From contig JAIXWY010000013.1 of assembly GCA_027490995.1 (NCBI GenBank), forward strand, positions 62,001 through 126,000: 64,000 nt of DNA, written 5' to 3'. This DNA is from Opitutaceae bacterium. Its GTDB lineage: Bacteria; Verrucomicrobiota; Verrucomicrobiia; Opitutales; Opitutaceae. The position numbers and the translations under genes are program-made. Below, piece by piece: positions 46,391-54,581 of this stretch (within the stretch, counting starts at the first letter, position 1; the number at the start of each line of letters is the position of its first letter). The notes beneath the pieces were generated by a model. It saw nothing but the letters and a program-made list of their open reading frames with translations, was not told the origin of the DNA and did not search any database.

Positions 46391-48481
46391 TCAGGAGGAT
46401 TTTTTGCGGTCGAAAACGGTCAGGCCGAGCAGCGACTGCTGGGGCGGCGGGAAGAAGTAGCTCGCCACGTAGCCCACGAGGATGCAGCCGCCAATGGCGA
46501 GCGGTTGATAGAACACTGCGTTCACCAGTCCGACGCGCCAGCAGGCAAAGGTAATGATGAGGCTACCGATCACGCCGATGATCGCGCCCTGCCAGTTGGC
46601 GCGACGCGTGAACATGCCGAGGCCGTAGCATCCCGCGAAGCCTCCGCCGAGCAGTCCGAGAAGCTCCCACGATTTGTCGAGCGCGGACTGAATGTTGATC
46701 TGTGAGAGAATGAGCGCCGTTCCGACACCGATCACTCCAGCCACCACGGTCATCCACTCCGCGAGCCGCACGCTCTTCTCCTGCGTCGGGTTCTTCGCGA
46801 ACTTTTCGTAGAAGTCCACCGAGATCAAGGTGGCCACGCTGTTCATGCAGCTCGAGAGGGTGGACATCGACGCCGCGAAAATACCGGCGATGATCAGGCC
46901 GGTGATGCCCACCGGCAGCTCGGCGGCGATGAAGTGGGGGAAGGTCGCGTCGACGTTCAGCAGTGGGTTCATCTTCTCCGGGTGCTGCTGGTAGAAGACA
47001 TAGAGCGCGGTTCCGATCCCGAAAAAGGTCAGACTGCCCGGCACCACGATGGCCGCCATCGTCCAAACCGACCAGCCCGCTTCCTTGGGGTTTTTGGTCG
47101 CAAGGACGCGTTGCATCATCACTTGGTCCTTGGGGTAGGTGATGACATCAATCACCGCGAAGAGAAGGAAGCCCCAGATTGTCGGCTGGCGAATGTCGAA
47201 GGCCCAGTTGAAGACATCCATCTTGTTCTCGGCCTGAGCCGTGGCAAAGAAGCCCGAGGCACCGCCGTCCACGTGCCAGATGACGTAGCCGATTGCGAAG
47301 AATGCTCCGCCGAGCATCACCACAACCTGAATCACGTCGGTCCAGATCACCGCCTTCATTCCGCCCAGCAGGGTGTACGCAATGGTGACCACGCCCATGA
47401 GCAGGATGCTCCATGTGACGCTGATACCTGTCACCGCCGCGAGGGCCAGTGAGGGAAGAAAGAGCACGATGCTCATGCGGCCGCCGAGTTGGAGCACGAT
47501 GTTGATGCCGCTGCTCACCGTACGAATCGATGGGTGGAAGCGCATCTCCAAGTAGTGGTACACCGACATCACGTTGAGCTTCCGGATCAGCGGAATGATC
47601 AGCATCGCGACGGCCGCCGTGGCGAAGAGTGCCACCACGTTCTGAGCGAGAAGATGCCAGTTCGTCGCGAACGACTTCGCCGGAATGGCGATAAACGAAA
47701 TCGCGCTCGTGCCCGTCGCGTACAGGCTGATGCCTGCCGCCCACCACGGCACGTTGCGGCCAGCGAGGAAGTAGTCGGCGTTGCTGTTCTTCTTCTCCCT
47801 AAGGTAAAAGAAGAGTCCCACGCCGGCCGAGAGCGCTAGGTAGAGCACGATGACAATCCAATCGAGCGCCCTAAGGAGCCGCTTGCTCGATTCGATGGTC
47901 ACCGACGTGTACCCCGGCGCCGCGGTGGTCCGGAGAGCGAAGCCGTTGTCGTGTAGTCGCACGTCCGAGACCGCTCCGCTCACCGCCACCGGACCGAGTC
48001 GGGCCCACGCGTTGGTGATCGTCTGGTACGAGAGCATTTCCACGCCGCCGTCTTCGCTGGAAGCGAGGACCAGAAGGTGGGCCTGACCCGACGCCCGGAT
48101 CGCTCCCGGCAGGGGAGTGAGTGGCGGCGCTGCGCGCTGGATCCAGCCAGATGCCGATTCGTGCCGCCACAGCTGTCTCGCTCCCGCCTGATCCACCGTC
48201 ACCACCCATCCCGCATTGCTCTGCATCGCACCCGCGACGGGCCGCACCGAGTCCGGGAGTCCAGTGAGCTTGGCCGTCTCGAGCGTGGCGTCGGCCGGGA
48301 TTTTCTGATCGCCGATCAGCAGTTCCGATGTCTTCACCGCCGGGACCGCAGAGAGGGGACCGACTTTGAGCGTCGTGAGCGACTCGGGTCGCGCCTCGCT
48401 CGCCGTTGCCTTCGAGCCGAGCGCAATCATCATCAGAAGCACAACAACGCGGAGCATGGCGGAGATGCGGAGGAGGGGCAT
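46391..48481 (-). CDS. Sodium:solute symporter with N-terminal propeller-like periplasmic extension
   Basis: A 696-residue SSS-family transporter. Residues 1-27 look like a signal peptide. About 28-200 form a periplasmic region with kelch-like strands (GWVVTVDQAGARQLWRH, AHLLVLASSEDGGVEMLSY). The first transporter helix starts near 208 (ALDWIVIVLYLALSAGVGLFFYL). Transporter hallmarks include DYFLAGRNVPWWAAGISLYATGTSAISFIAIPAKSF and VIDVITYPKDQVMMQRVLATK. NanM-like propellers fused to SSS transporters are known in this group, but here only about two or three blades seem present. Substrate is probably a sugar or sugar acid. Confidence 0.88.
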   Translation of the reverse strand: MPLLRISAMLRVVVLLMMIALGSKATASEARPESLTTLKVGPLSAVPAVKTSELLIGDQKIPADATLETAKLTGLPDSVRPVAGAMQSNAGWVVTVDQAGARQLWRHESASGWIQRAAPPLTPLPGAIRASGQAHLLVLASSEDGGVEMLSYQTITNAWARLGPVAVSGAVSDVRLHDNGFALRTTAAPGYTSVTIESSKRLLRALDWIVIVLYLALSAGVGLFFYLREKKNSNADYFLAGRNVPWWAAGISLYATGTSAISFIAIPAKSFATNWHLLAQNVVALFATAAVAMLIIPLIRKLNVMSVYHYLEMRFHPSIRTVSSGINIVLQLGGRMSIVLFLPSLALAAVTGISVTWSILLMGVVTIAYTLLGGMKAVIWTDVIQVVVMLGGAFFAIGYVIWHVDGGASGFFATAQAENKMDVFNWAFDIRQPTIWGFLLFAVIDVITYPKDQVMMQRVLATKNPKEAGWSVWTMAAIVVPGSLTFFGIGTALYVFYQQHPEKMNPLLNVDATFPHFIAAELPVGITGLIIAGIFAASMSTLSSCMNSVATLISVDFYEKFAKNPTQEKSVRLAEWMTVVAGVIGVGTALILSQINIQSALDKSWELLGLLGGGFAGCYGLGMFTRRANWQGAIIGVIGSLIITFACWRVGLVNAVFYQPLAIGGCILVGYVASYFFPPPQQSLLGLTVFDRKKSS

Positions 48482-48514
48482 AGGGGGAAAAAGTCCGCCC
48501 GATTATGCGGACCG

Positions 48515-48550
48515 TTTCAAAAGAATCATTCTGAAAATTGATGAAAATTG
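48515..48550. promoter_or_regulatory. Candidate operator upstream of the symporter operon
   Basis: An inverted repeat AGAAT-C-ATTCT (48522-48532) runs into two direct copies of TGAAAATTG (48532-48540 and 48542-48550) repeated with a 10-base period, one helical turn. The cluster lies 34-69 bases upstream of the symporter ATG in an AT-rich patch, as expected for a regulator site. The binding protein is unknown. Confidence 0.45.
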
Positions 48551-48589
48551 CACGGCATGCTTTCAGTGGCTTTTTGCCATTTCTTGGAC

Positions 48590-48618
48590 GCAAAAAAGCC
48601 CATCATGCATGATGGGCT
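48590..48618 (-). terminator. Intrinsic terminator after the ferritin-like gene
   Basis: A 22-base perfect palindrome (48597-48618, arms AGCCCATCATG/CATGATGGGCT) is followed on the minus strand by TTTTTTG. It ends the transcript of the PhyH and ferritin-like genes, about 100 bases after the latter's stop. Confidence 0.9.
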
Positions 48619-48630
48619 GAAAGCGTGCAC

Positions 48631-48713
48631 GGCGGCTTGAGGGGCCGCCGAAGGGGGGGCGAGCCGGCGAAAGGAAACCGCCTGCGGGTGGGCCGTAAAG
48701 CGGCCCCAGGCGG
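48631..48713 (-). ncRNA. Structured 3' region between the ferritin-like gene and its terminator (possible 3'UTR RNA)
   Basis: Between the stop at 48720 and the terminator are two stable stem-loops. The first has an outer stem CCGCCTG/CAGGCGG (48678-48684, 48707-48713) and an inner stem GGGCCG/CGGCCC (48690-48695, 48701-48706), separated by a 5-base bulge on one side. The second is GGCGGC/GCCGCC (48631-48636, 48644-48649). With the terminator this makes a compact fold of about 120 bases. Whether it is a separate RNA or only a protective 3' end is unknown. Confidence 0.35.
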
Positions 48714-48719
48714 CCACGG

Positions 48720-50042
48720 CTACACGAGGCCGACGAGCGCCTTGATCTTGTTGCCCGTCAGGCGTCTCTCCGCCGGCAAGCCATGCGGGGTGATACCACC
48801 GAAGCGCTCGGCCATTTCCTTAAACCGGCTCTGCGTCGCCTTAACAAACTCGTCCACCGGACGGGTCTCGCCGAACAGCGACATCATTTCGGGTAGCCAG
48901 CGGTGTCCGTAACGGACGTGATTCTGTTCGTCGTTGCGGTCGAAGGCCAGAAGCGTGTCGGCTTCAAAGTCGTTCAGCTCGCGGATCCGATCCATCACCG
49001 CTGCTTTGGTCGGAAAACTGCCCGCTTCGAATTCCATCGTCATCATCGCGTACCGCTCGTGCGGCGGCATCTGGACGAGGATGGTGTAGAGGTCGAGAGA
49101 GTGCTCGACCGTCATTAGGTCGACGCCGAGCTTGGGCAGTTGGCGGAAACCGAAGGCGCTGTGCCGGGATTCGTCCCAGAGATGACGTGCCAGGTCGTGA
49201 TGCAGATCGAAGGGCGCCGCCGGCGTGTCAAAAAATACGGTGGCGAGGTAGTCGACGGCATCCATCTCCATCATCAGCCAGACGTAGACCATGATACGGA
49301 TGACGCGGGCATCGGTCGCAGGGTCGAGAAGCCACGGCCGAACGATGGGTACTTCGTCGGCATCGTAGCCGAAGACGCTGGAGCAGGTCGGGTAACGGCC
49401 GCGGTTGCACGTCGCGGGATGGCGGTAAGTGCGGTGGTCGCTCACCCACGCGAAGTCGGAGGCGAGGGGAATGCGGGTGCGCTCGCTCAAGAGTCCGCCG
49501 CTCGCCGCGATGATGGTATCGAGGTGCTGCCTCCATTCGCGTGCCGCCGGCGTATCCGGCAGGAAGCGGGCGATTTCGCGCGCATGGCGTTCTTCGTCCC
49601 CGATGAATTCCTCGACCAGCTTGCGCGAAGGCCAGTCGGCTAGGTGGTGCGTGGCGCTGAGGTAATGCTGGTAAGCGGCGAGGAGGGCCGGCTTGATCGA
49701 TCCGTAGAATCCAGCGAGCGCGGTGTCTGCGCTTTCTGGAAGGATTGCCTCGGTGAAGAGGCGCCGGATCTCCGGTCGCACGTCCTCGCCCGCACCGAAC
49801 CCTGCCATCTCGCGGCCGCGCTCGCGCAGGAATCGGGCGTGTCCGGCCGATTCCCAGACGTGCTGGCAGAGCAGGTACTTCAGCTCCGGTTCGCCCACAC
49901 GACAGATGAGCGTAGTCGCCGTGCGCAGAAATTCCCGCTCGAGCTCGAACAGGACGCGCTGGAGGCGCGCCATGTCCTGCACGGCCGCCATGCGGCCCGA
50001 ACCGACGGAGGGAGAGGGAAGCGAGGAGGGCGAGGCGACCAT
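48720..50042 (-). CDS. Tandem ferritin-like (diiron) protein of unknown function
   Basis: I start at the ATG of MVASPSSLP (440 residues), 11 bases after the PhyH stop; the longest frame adds 24 residues that overlap that gene. The mostly helical protein shows two ferritin-like halves. The second has E in WLMMEMDAVDY, ExxH in WDESRHSAFG, E in MTMEFEAGSF and ExxH in DEQNHVRYG, a full diiron ligand set. The first half has E in LEREF, WESAGHARF and ExxH in GDEERHAREI, possibly a partial site. Substrate and activity are unknown; ferritin-like oxygenases and DUF455-type proteins are the closest architectures. It is paired with a second non-heme iron enzyme upstream. Confidence 0.7.
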   Translation of the reverse strand: MVASPSSLPSPSVGSGRMAAVQDMARLQRVLFELEREFLRTATTLICRVGEPELKYLLCQHVWESAGHARFLRERGREMAGFGAGEDVRPEIRRLFTEAILPESADTALAGFYGSIKPALLAAYQHYLSATHHLADWPSRKLVEEFIGDEERHAREIARFLPDTPAAREWRQHLDTIIAASGGLLSERTRIPLASDFAWVSDHRTYRHPATCNRGRYPTCSSVFGYDADEVPIVRPWLLDPATDARVIRIMVYVWLMMEMDAVDYLATVFFDTPAAPFDLHHDLARHLWDESRHSAFGFRQLPKLGVDLMTVEHSLDLYTILVQMPPHERYAMMTMEFEAGSFPTKAAVMDRIRELNDFEADTLLAFDRNDEQNHVRYGHRWLPEMMSLFGETRPVDEFVKATQSRFKEMAERFGGITPHGLPAERRLTGNKIKALVGLV

Positions 50043-50053
50043 CGTGAATGGCC

Positions 50054-50977
50054 TCAGCAGATGCGCCCACGCTTGCCCGCCGTCGAGTGGCCGGGCGGAT
50101 TCACGCCGACCCAACGCTCGTCGATGGGTTCACTTGCGCGCTGGTAGCGGGAATCGCTGGAAATGCGGAGACGGTTCTCGGTGCGGTTGTCGAGGGAAGC
50201 GTGCACCACGAACATGCCGAAGGTCAGGAAGTCGCCCGCCTCGAACTCCGTCGTCAGCCAGCGACCGCCGAACTTGTTGCGGACGATCGGGGGATTGTGC
50301 GAGAGGGTTCCGCTGAACGACCACGAGCCCTTCTTCGCGTTCTCGGCCTCCTTGGGCTTGTTTTCGCAGTACGCGTCGACGTCGCGGTAGATGTAGTTCT
50401 CCAGGAGGTCCATGCGCTTGTGCGAACCTTCAAGGATCATCAGACCACCGAGCTGGAAAGAGATGTCGCCGTAGGGCAACCAGCAGGTCATGTGGCGATG
50501 CGTGCCGCGACCCATGTAGGGAAGATCGCAGTGAGGGTTCGTACCTTTGCCGGGCCCGATCGCGCGGAGCCACGTGTAGTCGTAGTGGCGAATCGGCTCG
50601 CCGAAAAAGCGGGTGTAGAACTCCACGAGTCGGCCCGAATAGAGCAGGCTCTGGATCTCTGGGTTTCCGTTCGTGATCTCCGGCTTGAAAACATAGCCGG
50701 AACCGGGCTTGCAGATGCCTTCCTGATGCGGGAACGCCGGGTCAAGCACTCCCGCCTCGGCCAAGCGCGAGGTCAGGCTGGCACGGGCGCGCAGCACTTG
50801 ATCGCGATCCAAGTAGCCTTTCATGTACAGGTAGCCGTCTTCGGCGACCCGGCGGCGCAATTCCTCGACGTCGTCCGCGGCGTCCGAAGAATCTCGCAGG
50901 AGTCCGACCTTGTCCTCGGACATGTCGAGCGCGTGGCCGTACGATTGGAGCGGGGGGAGATCAAGCGTGGGGAGCAT
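50054..50977 (-). CDS. Phytanoyl-CoA dioxygenase (PhyH) family protein
   Basis: A 307-residue Fe(II)/2-oxoglutarate-dependent oxygenase. The iron ligands are H149 and D151 (NPHCDLPYMG) and H259 (FVVHASLDN), with R269 or R271 in RTENRLRIS for 2-oxoglutarate. The N-terminal VEELRRRVAEDGYLYMKGYLDRDQVLRARASL is typical. I use the ATG at 50977; a GTG 18 bases upstream is possible. It is divergent from an AraC regulator across 76 AT-rich bases and lies 11 bases before the ferritin-like gene. The substrate of PhyH proteins ranges from lipids to halogenated or phosphonate compounds and cannot be predicted. Confidence 0.88.
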   Translation of the reverse strand: MLPTLDLPPLQSYGHALDMSEDKVGLLRDSSDAADDVEELRRRVAEDGYLYMKGYLDRDQVLRARASLTSRLAEAGVLDPAFPHQEGICKPGSGYVFKPEITNGNPEIQSLLYSGRLVEFYTRFFGEPIRHYDYTWLRAIGPGKGTNPHCDLPYMGRGTHRHMTCWLPYGDISFQLGGLMILEGSHKRMDLLENYIYRDVDAYCENKPKEAENAKKGSWSFSGTLSHNPPIVRNKFGGRWLTTEFEAGDFLTFGMFVVHASLDNRTENRLRISSDSRYQRASEPIDERWVGVNPPGHSTAGKRGRIC

Positions 50978-51053
50978 GATGGGTCTAAGATACACCGACC
51001 CGGCCGTGCATTAAATGGTTGAACTGGGAGTTATCATGTAAATTTTGGGAGGC

Positions 51054-51905
51054 ATGCCGTCTCCCTCTGCGTTACGTACCCAGGCGTGGCTGGAGAGCCC
51101 GCTGCGCTCTCCTCTAGGGGAGATCGAGCTGGCCGGGATGCTGCGGAATGCGGCGGGTATCGATCCGGGCCGGATGCGGATTTTGCGACGTTTCACCGTC
51201 GTCCTCGTGGTCGAGGGGCGGGCCTACTACCGCGATGATCGCGGGGTGTCGCGGGATCTGATTCCGGGCGATGTGATTTTGGTGTTTCCCGAGATCGCCC
51301 ACGCCTACGGTGGGGTGGGGGGATCGGAGTGGGGCCAGGTGTATTTCGTGTTCTCCGGGCCGGTGTTCGAGCTGTGCCGCAGTCGGGGGCTACTGGATCC
51401 GGCTCGGCCGATCTGGCGTTTAGGTTCCCCCGAGTACTGGCGTCAGCGGCTGGCCGAGGTCGTGTCTCCCGAGGCCGCCCATCGTCCAGGCGCGCCGCTG
51501 CGTGCCATGGGACGTTTGCTTGAGGTCTTGCTGGAGATGTCGGCTGCGGAGTCCGATGCCAGCGGCCCTGGAAGCGCGGAGGCGTGGCTGGAGACGAGTC
51601 GTCAGTTGCTCGGCGACCGCCAAGCCGCCGGATGGCCCGCGCCGCAAGTGGTCGCCCGCACCGTGGGCATGAACTACGAAAACTTTCGCAAGCGTTTCGT
51701 CCAGCTCACGGGCGAGTCCCCGGGCCGCTTCCAGAAGCGTCGGCGGATCGACTGGGCCTGTGCCGCAATTTACCAAGGCGGCCACTCGCTCAAGGAAATC
51801 GCCGACGAACTGGGGTTCTGCGACGTGTTCCACTTTTCCAAGGCCTTCAAGCAGCAGACCGGACTGACGCCGAGCGACTATCGGCGAGGCATGCGGGGCA
51901 AGTGA
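51054..51905 (+). CDS. AraC-family transcriptional regulator
   Basis: A 283-residue activator-type protein. The N-terminal part is a cupin-like sensor (about 20-110, with IPGDVILVFPEIAHAYGG). The C-terminal region (about 185-275) has two helix-turn-helix units: APQVVARTVGMNYENFRKRF and HSLKEIADELGFCDVFHFSKAFKQQTG. GGGAGG lies at 51047-51052, only one base before the ATG, so an internal start at a later ATG is possible. It is transcribed away from the PhyH gene and probably controls PhyH and the ferritin-like gene, or the adjacent carbohydrate genes. Confidence 0.88.
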   Translation: MPSPSALRTQAWLESPLRSPLGEIELAGMLRNAAGIDPGRMRILRRFTVVLVVEGRAYYRDDRGVSRDLIPGDVILVFPEIAHAYGGVGGSEWGQVYFVFSGPVFELCRSRGLLDPARPIWRLGSPEYWRQRLAEVVSPEAAHRPGAPLRAMGRLLEVLLEMSAAESDASGPGSAEAWLETSRQLLGDRQAAGWPAPQVVARTVGMNYENFRKRFVQLTGESPGRFQKRRRIDWACAAIYQGGHSLKEIADELGFCDVFHFSKAFKQQTGLTPSDYRRGMRGK

Positions 51906-51909
51906 CCAA

Positions 51910-52007
51910 GCCGGGCCCCGTCGGGCCCGGCGTCGCAGCGGCTCCATAAGTGAGCAGCGCACTGCGAACGTGTTCGTTTCCACACCCGCGGCCAAATGGC
52001 CGCGGGT
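51910..52007. terminator. Two strong hairpins between convergent genes
   Basis: GCCGGGCCC (51910-51918) with GGGCCCGGC (51923-51931), and ACCCGCGGCC (51984-51993) with GGCCGCGGGT (51998-52007), are perfect stems with 4-base loops. They lie between the AraC stop and the stop of the convergent glycosidase-like gene. Neither has a T-run, so they are likely Rho-assisted or bidirectional barriers. Confidence 0.45.
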
Positions 52008-52013
52008 GGCGGG

Positions 52014-54344
52014 TCACATGGGTGACTCAGCACTCCAGCCAGCGGGCCACTGGGTGCCGGGGATCGGACGCCAGAAAATGTTCCGGTCGATCCGCGGGGG
52101 GTGGTTACGGTATTGGGTCGTCAGCCGGATTTTCGTCCGGAGGTGGTCGACGAGGTTTTCGCCGTAGAAGAAGGTGGTCTCGGCCACGCCCGACATCACG
52201 AGTACTTCGCTGCGGGTGCTCTCAAGGAGTTCGATCAATCCCCGTGTACTTTCCAACTCGAGGTCGATTGCCTTCTGGAGACGCTCCATGCTCGTTTTCC
52301 GCGTCGTGTCGTCCTTCGCCTCCAGGTAGCTGTAGACGCAGTCGCACCACGCGCAGACGTTGCGCAGGCTGGTCGCCCAGTGCAGATACGCGCGGGCGCG
52401 GTCCCGGAGGTCGACGAAGACAGGCGCCACGTTGTCCGGCAGCGTGGGAAGGATCGCGGCGAGGCGGTCGACCAACGCGCGCATCGGCGTGAGCACGGCG
52501 CGATCCATGTCTGCGGCCATCTTGGCGCCGCTCTCGCGGGTGATGAGGTCGAAGAGTACGTCTTTCCCGAGGTCGTTCAGGCCTGGGTTGTTGTGCTGGA
52601 AGCAGCCGTGGCGCTCGTAGTACTCGCGCTCCGCCGCCGGCACGGCCTCGATGTCTGGCACGAACGGGCGATCCCACGTCCTCTGCCAGCAGAATCCGAA
52701 CGCACAGTAGAGGTAAACAAGGGGCTGCCCACCGAGTGCCTCTTCGAAGGCGTCCCAGGCGGAGACGAGGGCCGACGCATGGGCGGGGCCGACCAGCGAC
52801 TGCGCAAAGTCGGTCAGCACGGCATCGATCGGCTTCTCCGGGAAGAATTGCGCCGCTCGCAGGATCGCGGGGTTCGGCCAGTAGGGCGCCTGGGCCGTGT
52901 TGCCGAGGCCGCCGAGCGCGCTGATCCGGCGCACGCCGGTTTCGTGCACGGCTTTGAGCTTGGCGTGGAGCATGCGCGGGTAGGGCACGCCCATGAGCGG
53001 CTCGTGGTTCCACGGGCTTGACGCTGAGTAGTGCAGCACGGGCTCGATGCCCTGCGCGCGGGACTGCGCGAGAGCTTCCTTCTCGGCTGCATCCATCGTG
53101 GTGTGGAAGAGCGTGCCGGCCACGCCGTGATTTTCGGCGTACTTGGGGTGTGAATACGGCACGGAGTAGCCGCGGACGAGCAAGGAGGGAGCCTCCCAGC
53201 CGACGTGCGGTCCCATTCCGGCCTTGATGTGGTCGTGCTCTACCTTGAAGGGCTCGATGCGGAGCAGGACATCGAACTCCGGGTTGATTGGGGCGGCGGC
53301 TTCACGGAGGTTCCGCAGGAAGCGCACGATGCTCTGGCCGGAGGCCTGCGCGACTTTGTCGTGACTGCGCCACTCGCGGATCATGTAGGGACCGCCGTTG
53401 CGTCCGACGTAGAGCGAGGCCGAGTGCTCGAACCCTGCTCCGCTGTCGTTCGTCCAGAGCGACATGTACGAGAGGTCGGGCACGTAGTGCATGAGCTTCT
53501 GCAGCGCCTCACGGAAATGCCGCTGCACGATGGGGTGGTCCTGCGCCATCGTGTAGCGCGGCAGCCGCGAGCGGAAGGGGTGGTCGACGCGCGCGCCGCG
53601 GAGCGAGGGATACTTAGTGAAGAAGCGTTCCGGCAGGGTTCGGGGCTCGAACATGCACACGCCGGGCTTCAGGCCGTACTTGCGGCCGAGATCGGCTAGC
53701 TTGCGGAGGTTCTGAACATTGGCGTCGAGATACATTGCCGGCCAGATGCCGCGGGTCAGCTCGGTGTCGACAAAGTGATTAAAGCCGGGGCAGTAGCTGT
53801 AGAACTGGGGGTAGTACTCGAAGGGTACGAAGTCCTCCACCGGCATGTGCGCTTGAAGTCCGTTGACTTCGCAGTGCGTGAAACCGGCCTCCGCGAGGGC
53901 GGCGACATACTGCTCGGGATCGAACTTGCGCGCGGTGCGCCAGTACTGGGTCAGGCAGGCGTCCCAGTGCGGACGGTGCCAGCCGAAGGTGGCGGGAAGC
54001 CAGACGCCAGCCGCGAGCTTCTCGCGCGCGAGCAAGGTCGTGCCGCCGGCGAGCAAACGGACGGCAGCAAAGAGGAAGGAGCCGTGGGTTGCGCAAATCT
54101 CACCGTCGCCGCGTTCGGTCACGCGGAGCCACATCCACGCCGACTCGTCGGCTGCCTTGCCCGGGAGGCCGGACGGCAAACCGCGCTTCGCGAGCGCGAC
54201 GCGTACGCCCGCCGTTGCGCCGGGTGCGCCGAGCTCGGCACCCGTGAGGCGGGCGAGTTCATTCGCCGCCGTGAGTTCGCCCGGTTCGGGCTGGGCGGGG
54301 ACAAGCACGGCACGGAGCGCGAGAGGAGAAACAGGGTGCGACAT
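52014..54344 (-). CDS. Large glycosidase-like protein (alpha-glucuronidase/hexosaminidase-type architecture)
   Basis: A 776-residue protein started at the ATG of MSHPVSPLALRAVLV. The N-terminal domain (ELTAANELARLTGAELG, then SAWMWLRVTERGDGEICATHGSFLFAAVRLLAGG) resembles the small alpha/beta domain preceding the barrel in GH67 and GH20 enzymes. The middle looks like a TIM barrel (FTHCEVNGLQAHMPVEDF, LADLGRKYGLKPGVCMFEP, LSYMSLWTNDSG). The C-terminal third is helical. I cannot name the family or the catalytic acids. There is no signal peptide, so it would act inside the cell on imported oligosaccharides. It converges on the AraC gene and is divergent from the SDR. Confidence 0.55.
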   Translation of the reverse strand: MSHPVSPLALRAVLVPAQPEPGELTAANELARLTGAELGAPGATAGVRVALAKRGLPSGLPGKAADESAWMWLRVTERGDGEICATHGSFLFAAVRLLAGGTTLLAREKLAAGVWLPATFGWHRPHWDACLTQYWRTARKFDPEQYVAALAEAGFTHCEVNGLQAHMPVEDFVPFEYYPQFYSYCPGFNHFVDTELTRGIWPAMYLDANVQNLRKLADLGRKYGLKPGVCMFEPRTLPERFFTKYPSLRGARVDHPFRSRLPRYTMAQDHPIVQRHFREALQKLMHYVPDLSYMSLWTNDSGAGFEHSASLYVGRNGGPYMIREWRSHDKVAQASGQSIVRFLRNLREAAAPINPEFDVLLRIEPFKVEHDHIKAGMGPHVGWEAPSLLVRGYSVPYSHPKYAENHGVAGTLFHTTMDAAEKEALAQSRAQGIEPVLHYSASSPWNHEPLMGVPYPRMLHAKLKAVHETGVRRISALGGLGNTAQAPYWPNPAILRAAQFFPEKPIDAVLTDFAQSLVGPAHASALVSAWDAFEEALGGQPLVYLYCAFGFCWQRTWDRPFVPDIEAVPAAEREYYERHGCFQHNNPGLNDLGKDVLFDLITRESGAKMAADMDRAVLTPMRALVDRLAAILPTLPDNVAPVFVDLRDRARAYLHWATSLRNVCAWCDCVYSYLEAKDDTTRKTSMERLQKAIDLELESTRGLIELLESTRSEVLVMSGVAETTFFYGENLVDHLRTKIRLTTQYRNHPPRIDRNIFWRPIPGTQWPAGWSAESPM

Positions 54345-54581
54345 GGTTGGGGAGAGAAAAGGAATTGGCGATGTAGCGAAGAGACGTGGGAGGCAACGGC
54401 GAACCGACCGTGAACCAAGACTCACCGATTAATTCCCAAGTTCTGCATCGCTCGCGGGGTCCGGGTCAACGGGGGAGATCGCGTTCAGCGAGGGAGGTAA
54501 TGGTGCGGGGCTCGGCGGCGCGACTCTGTTCTCGCCCCAGTTCGACGTTTCTTGTACACGTGGATGAAATTTCGTCGGTCT
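54345..54581. other. 237-base divergent intergenic region
   Basis: The gap between the glycosidase-like gene and the SDR gene must hold two promoters. I see no strong -35/-10 pair and no clear dyad. The plus-strand frame could start earlier (TTG 54552, ATG 54564), which would shorten the gap. Confidence 0.3.

Noticed and set aside
48447-48464. A third copy of the REP-like core near the symporter start (GGAGCATGGCGGAG)
   Set aside because: It is part of the signal-peptide coding sequence and lacks the flanking complementary arms.
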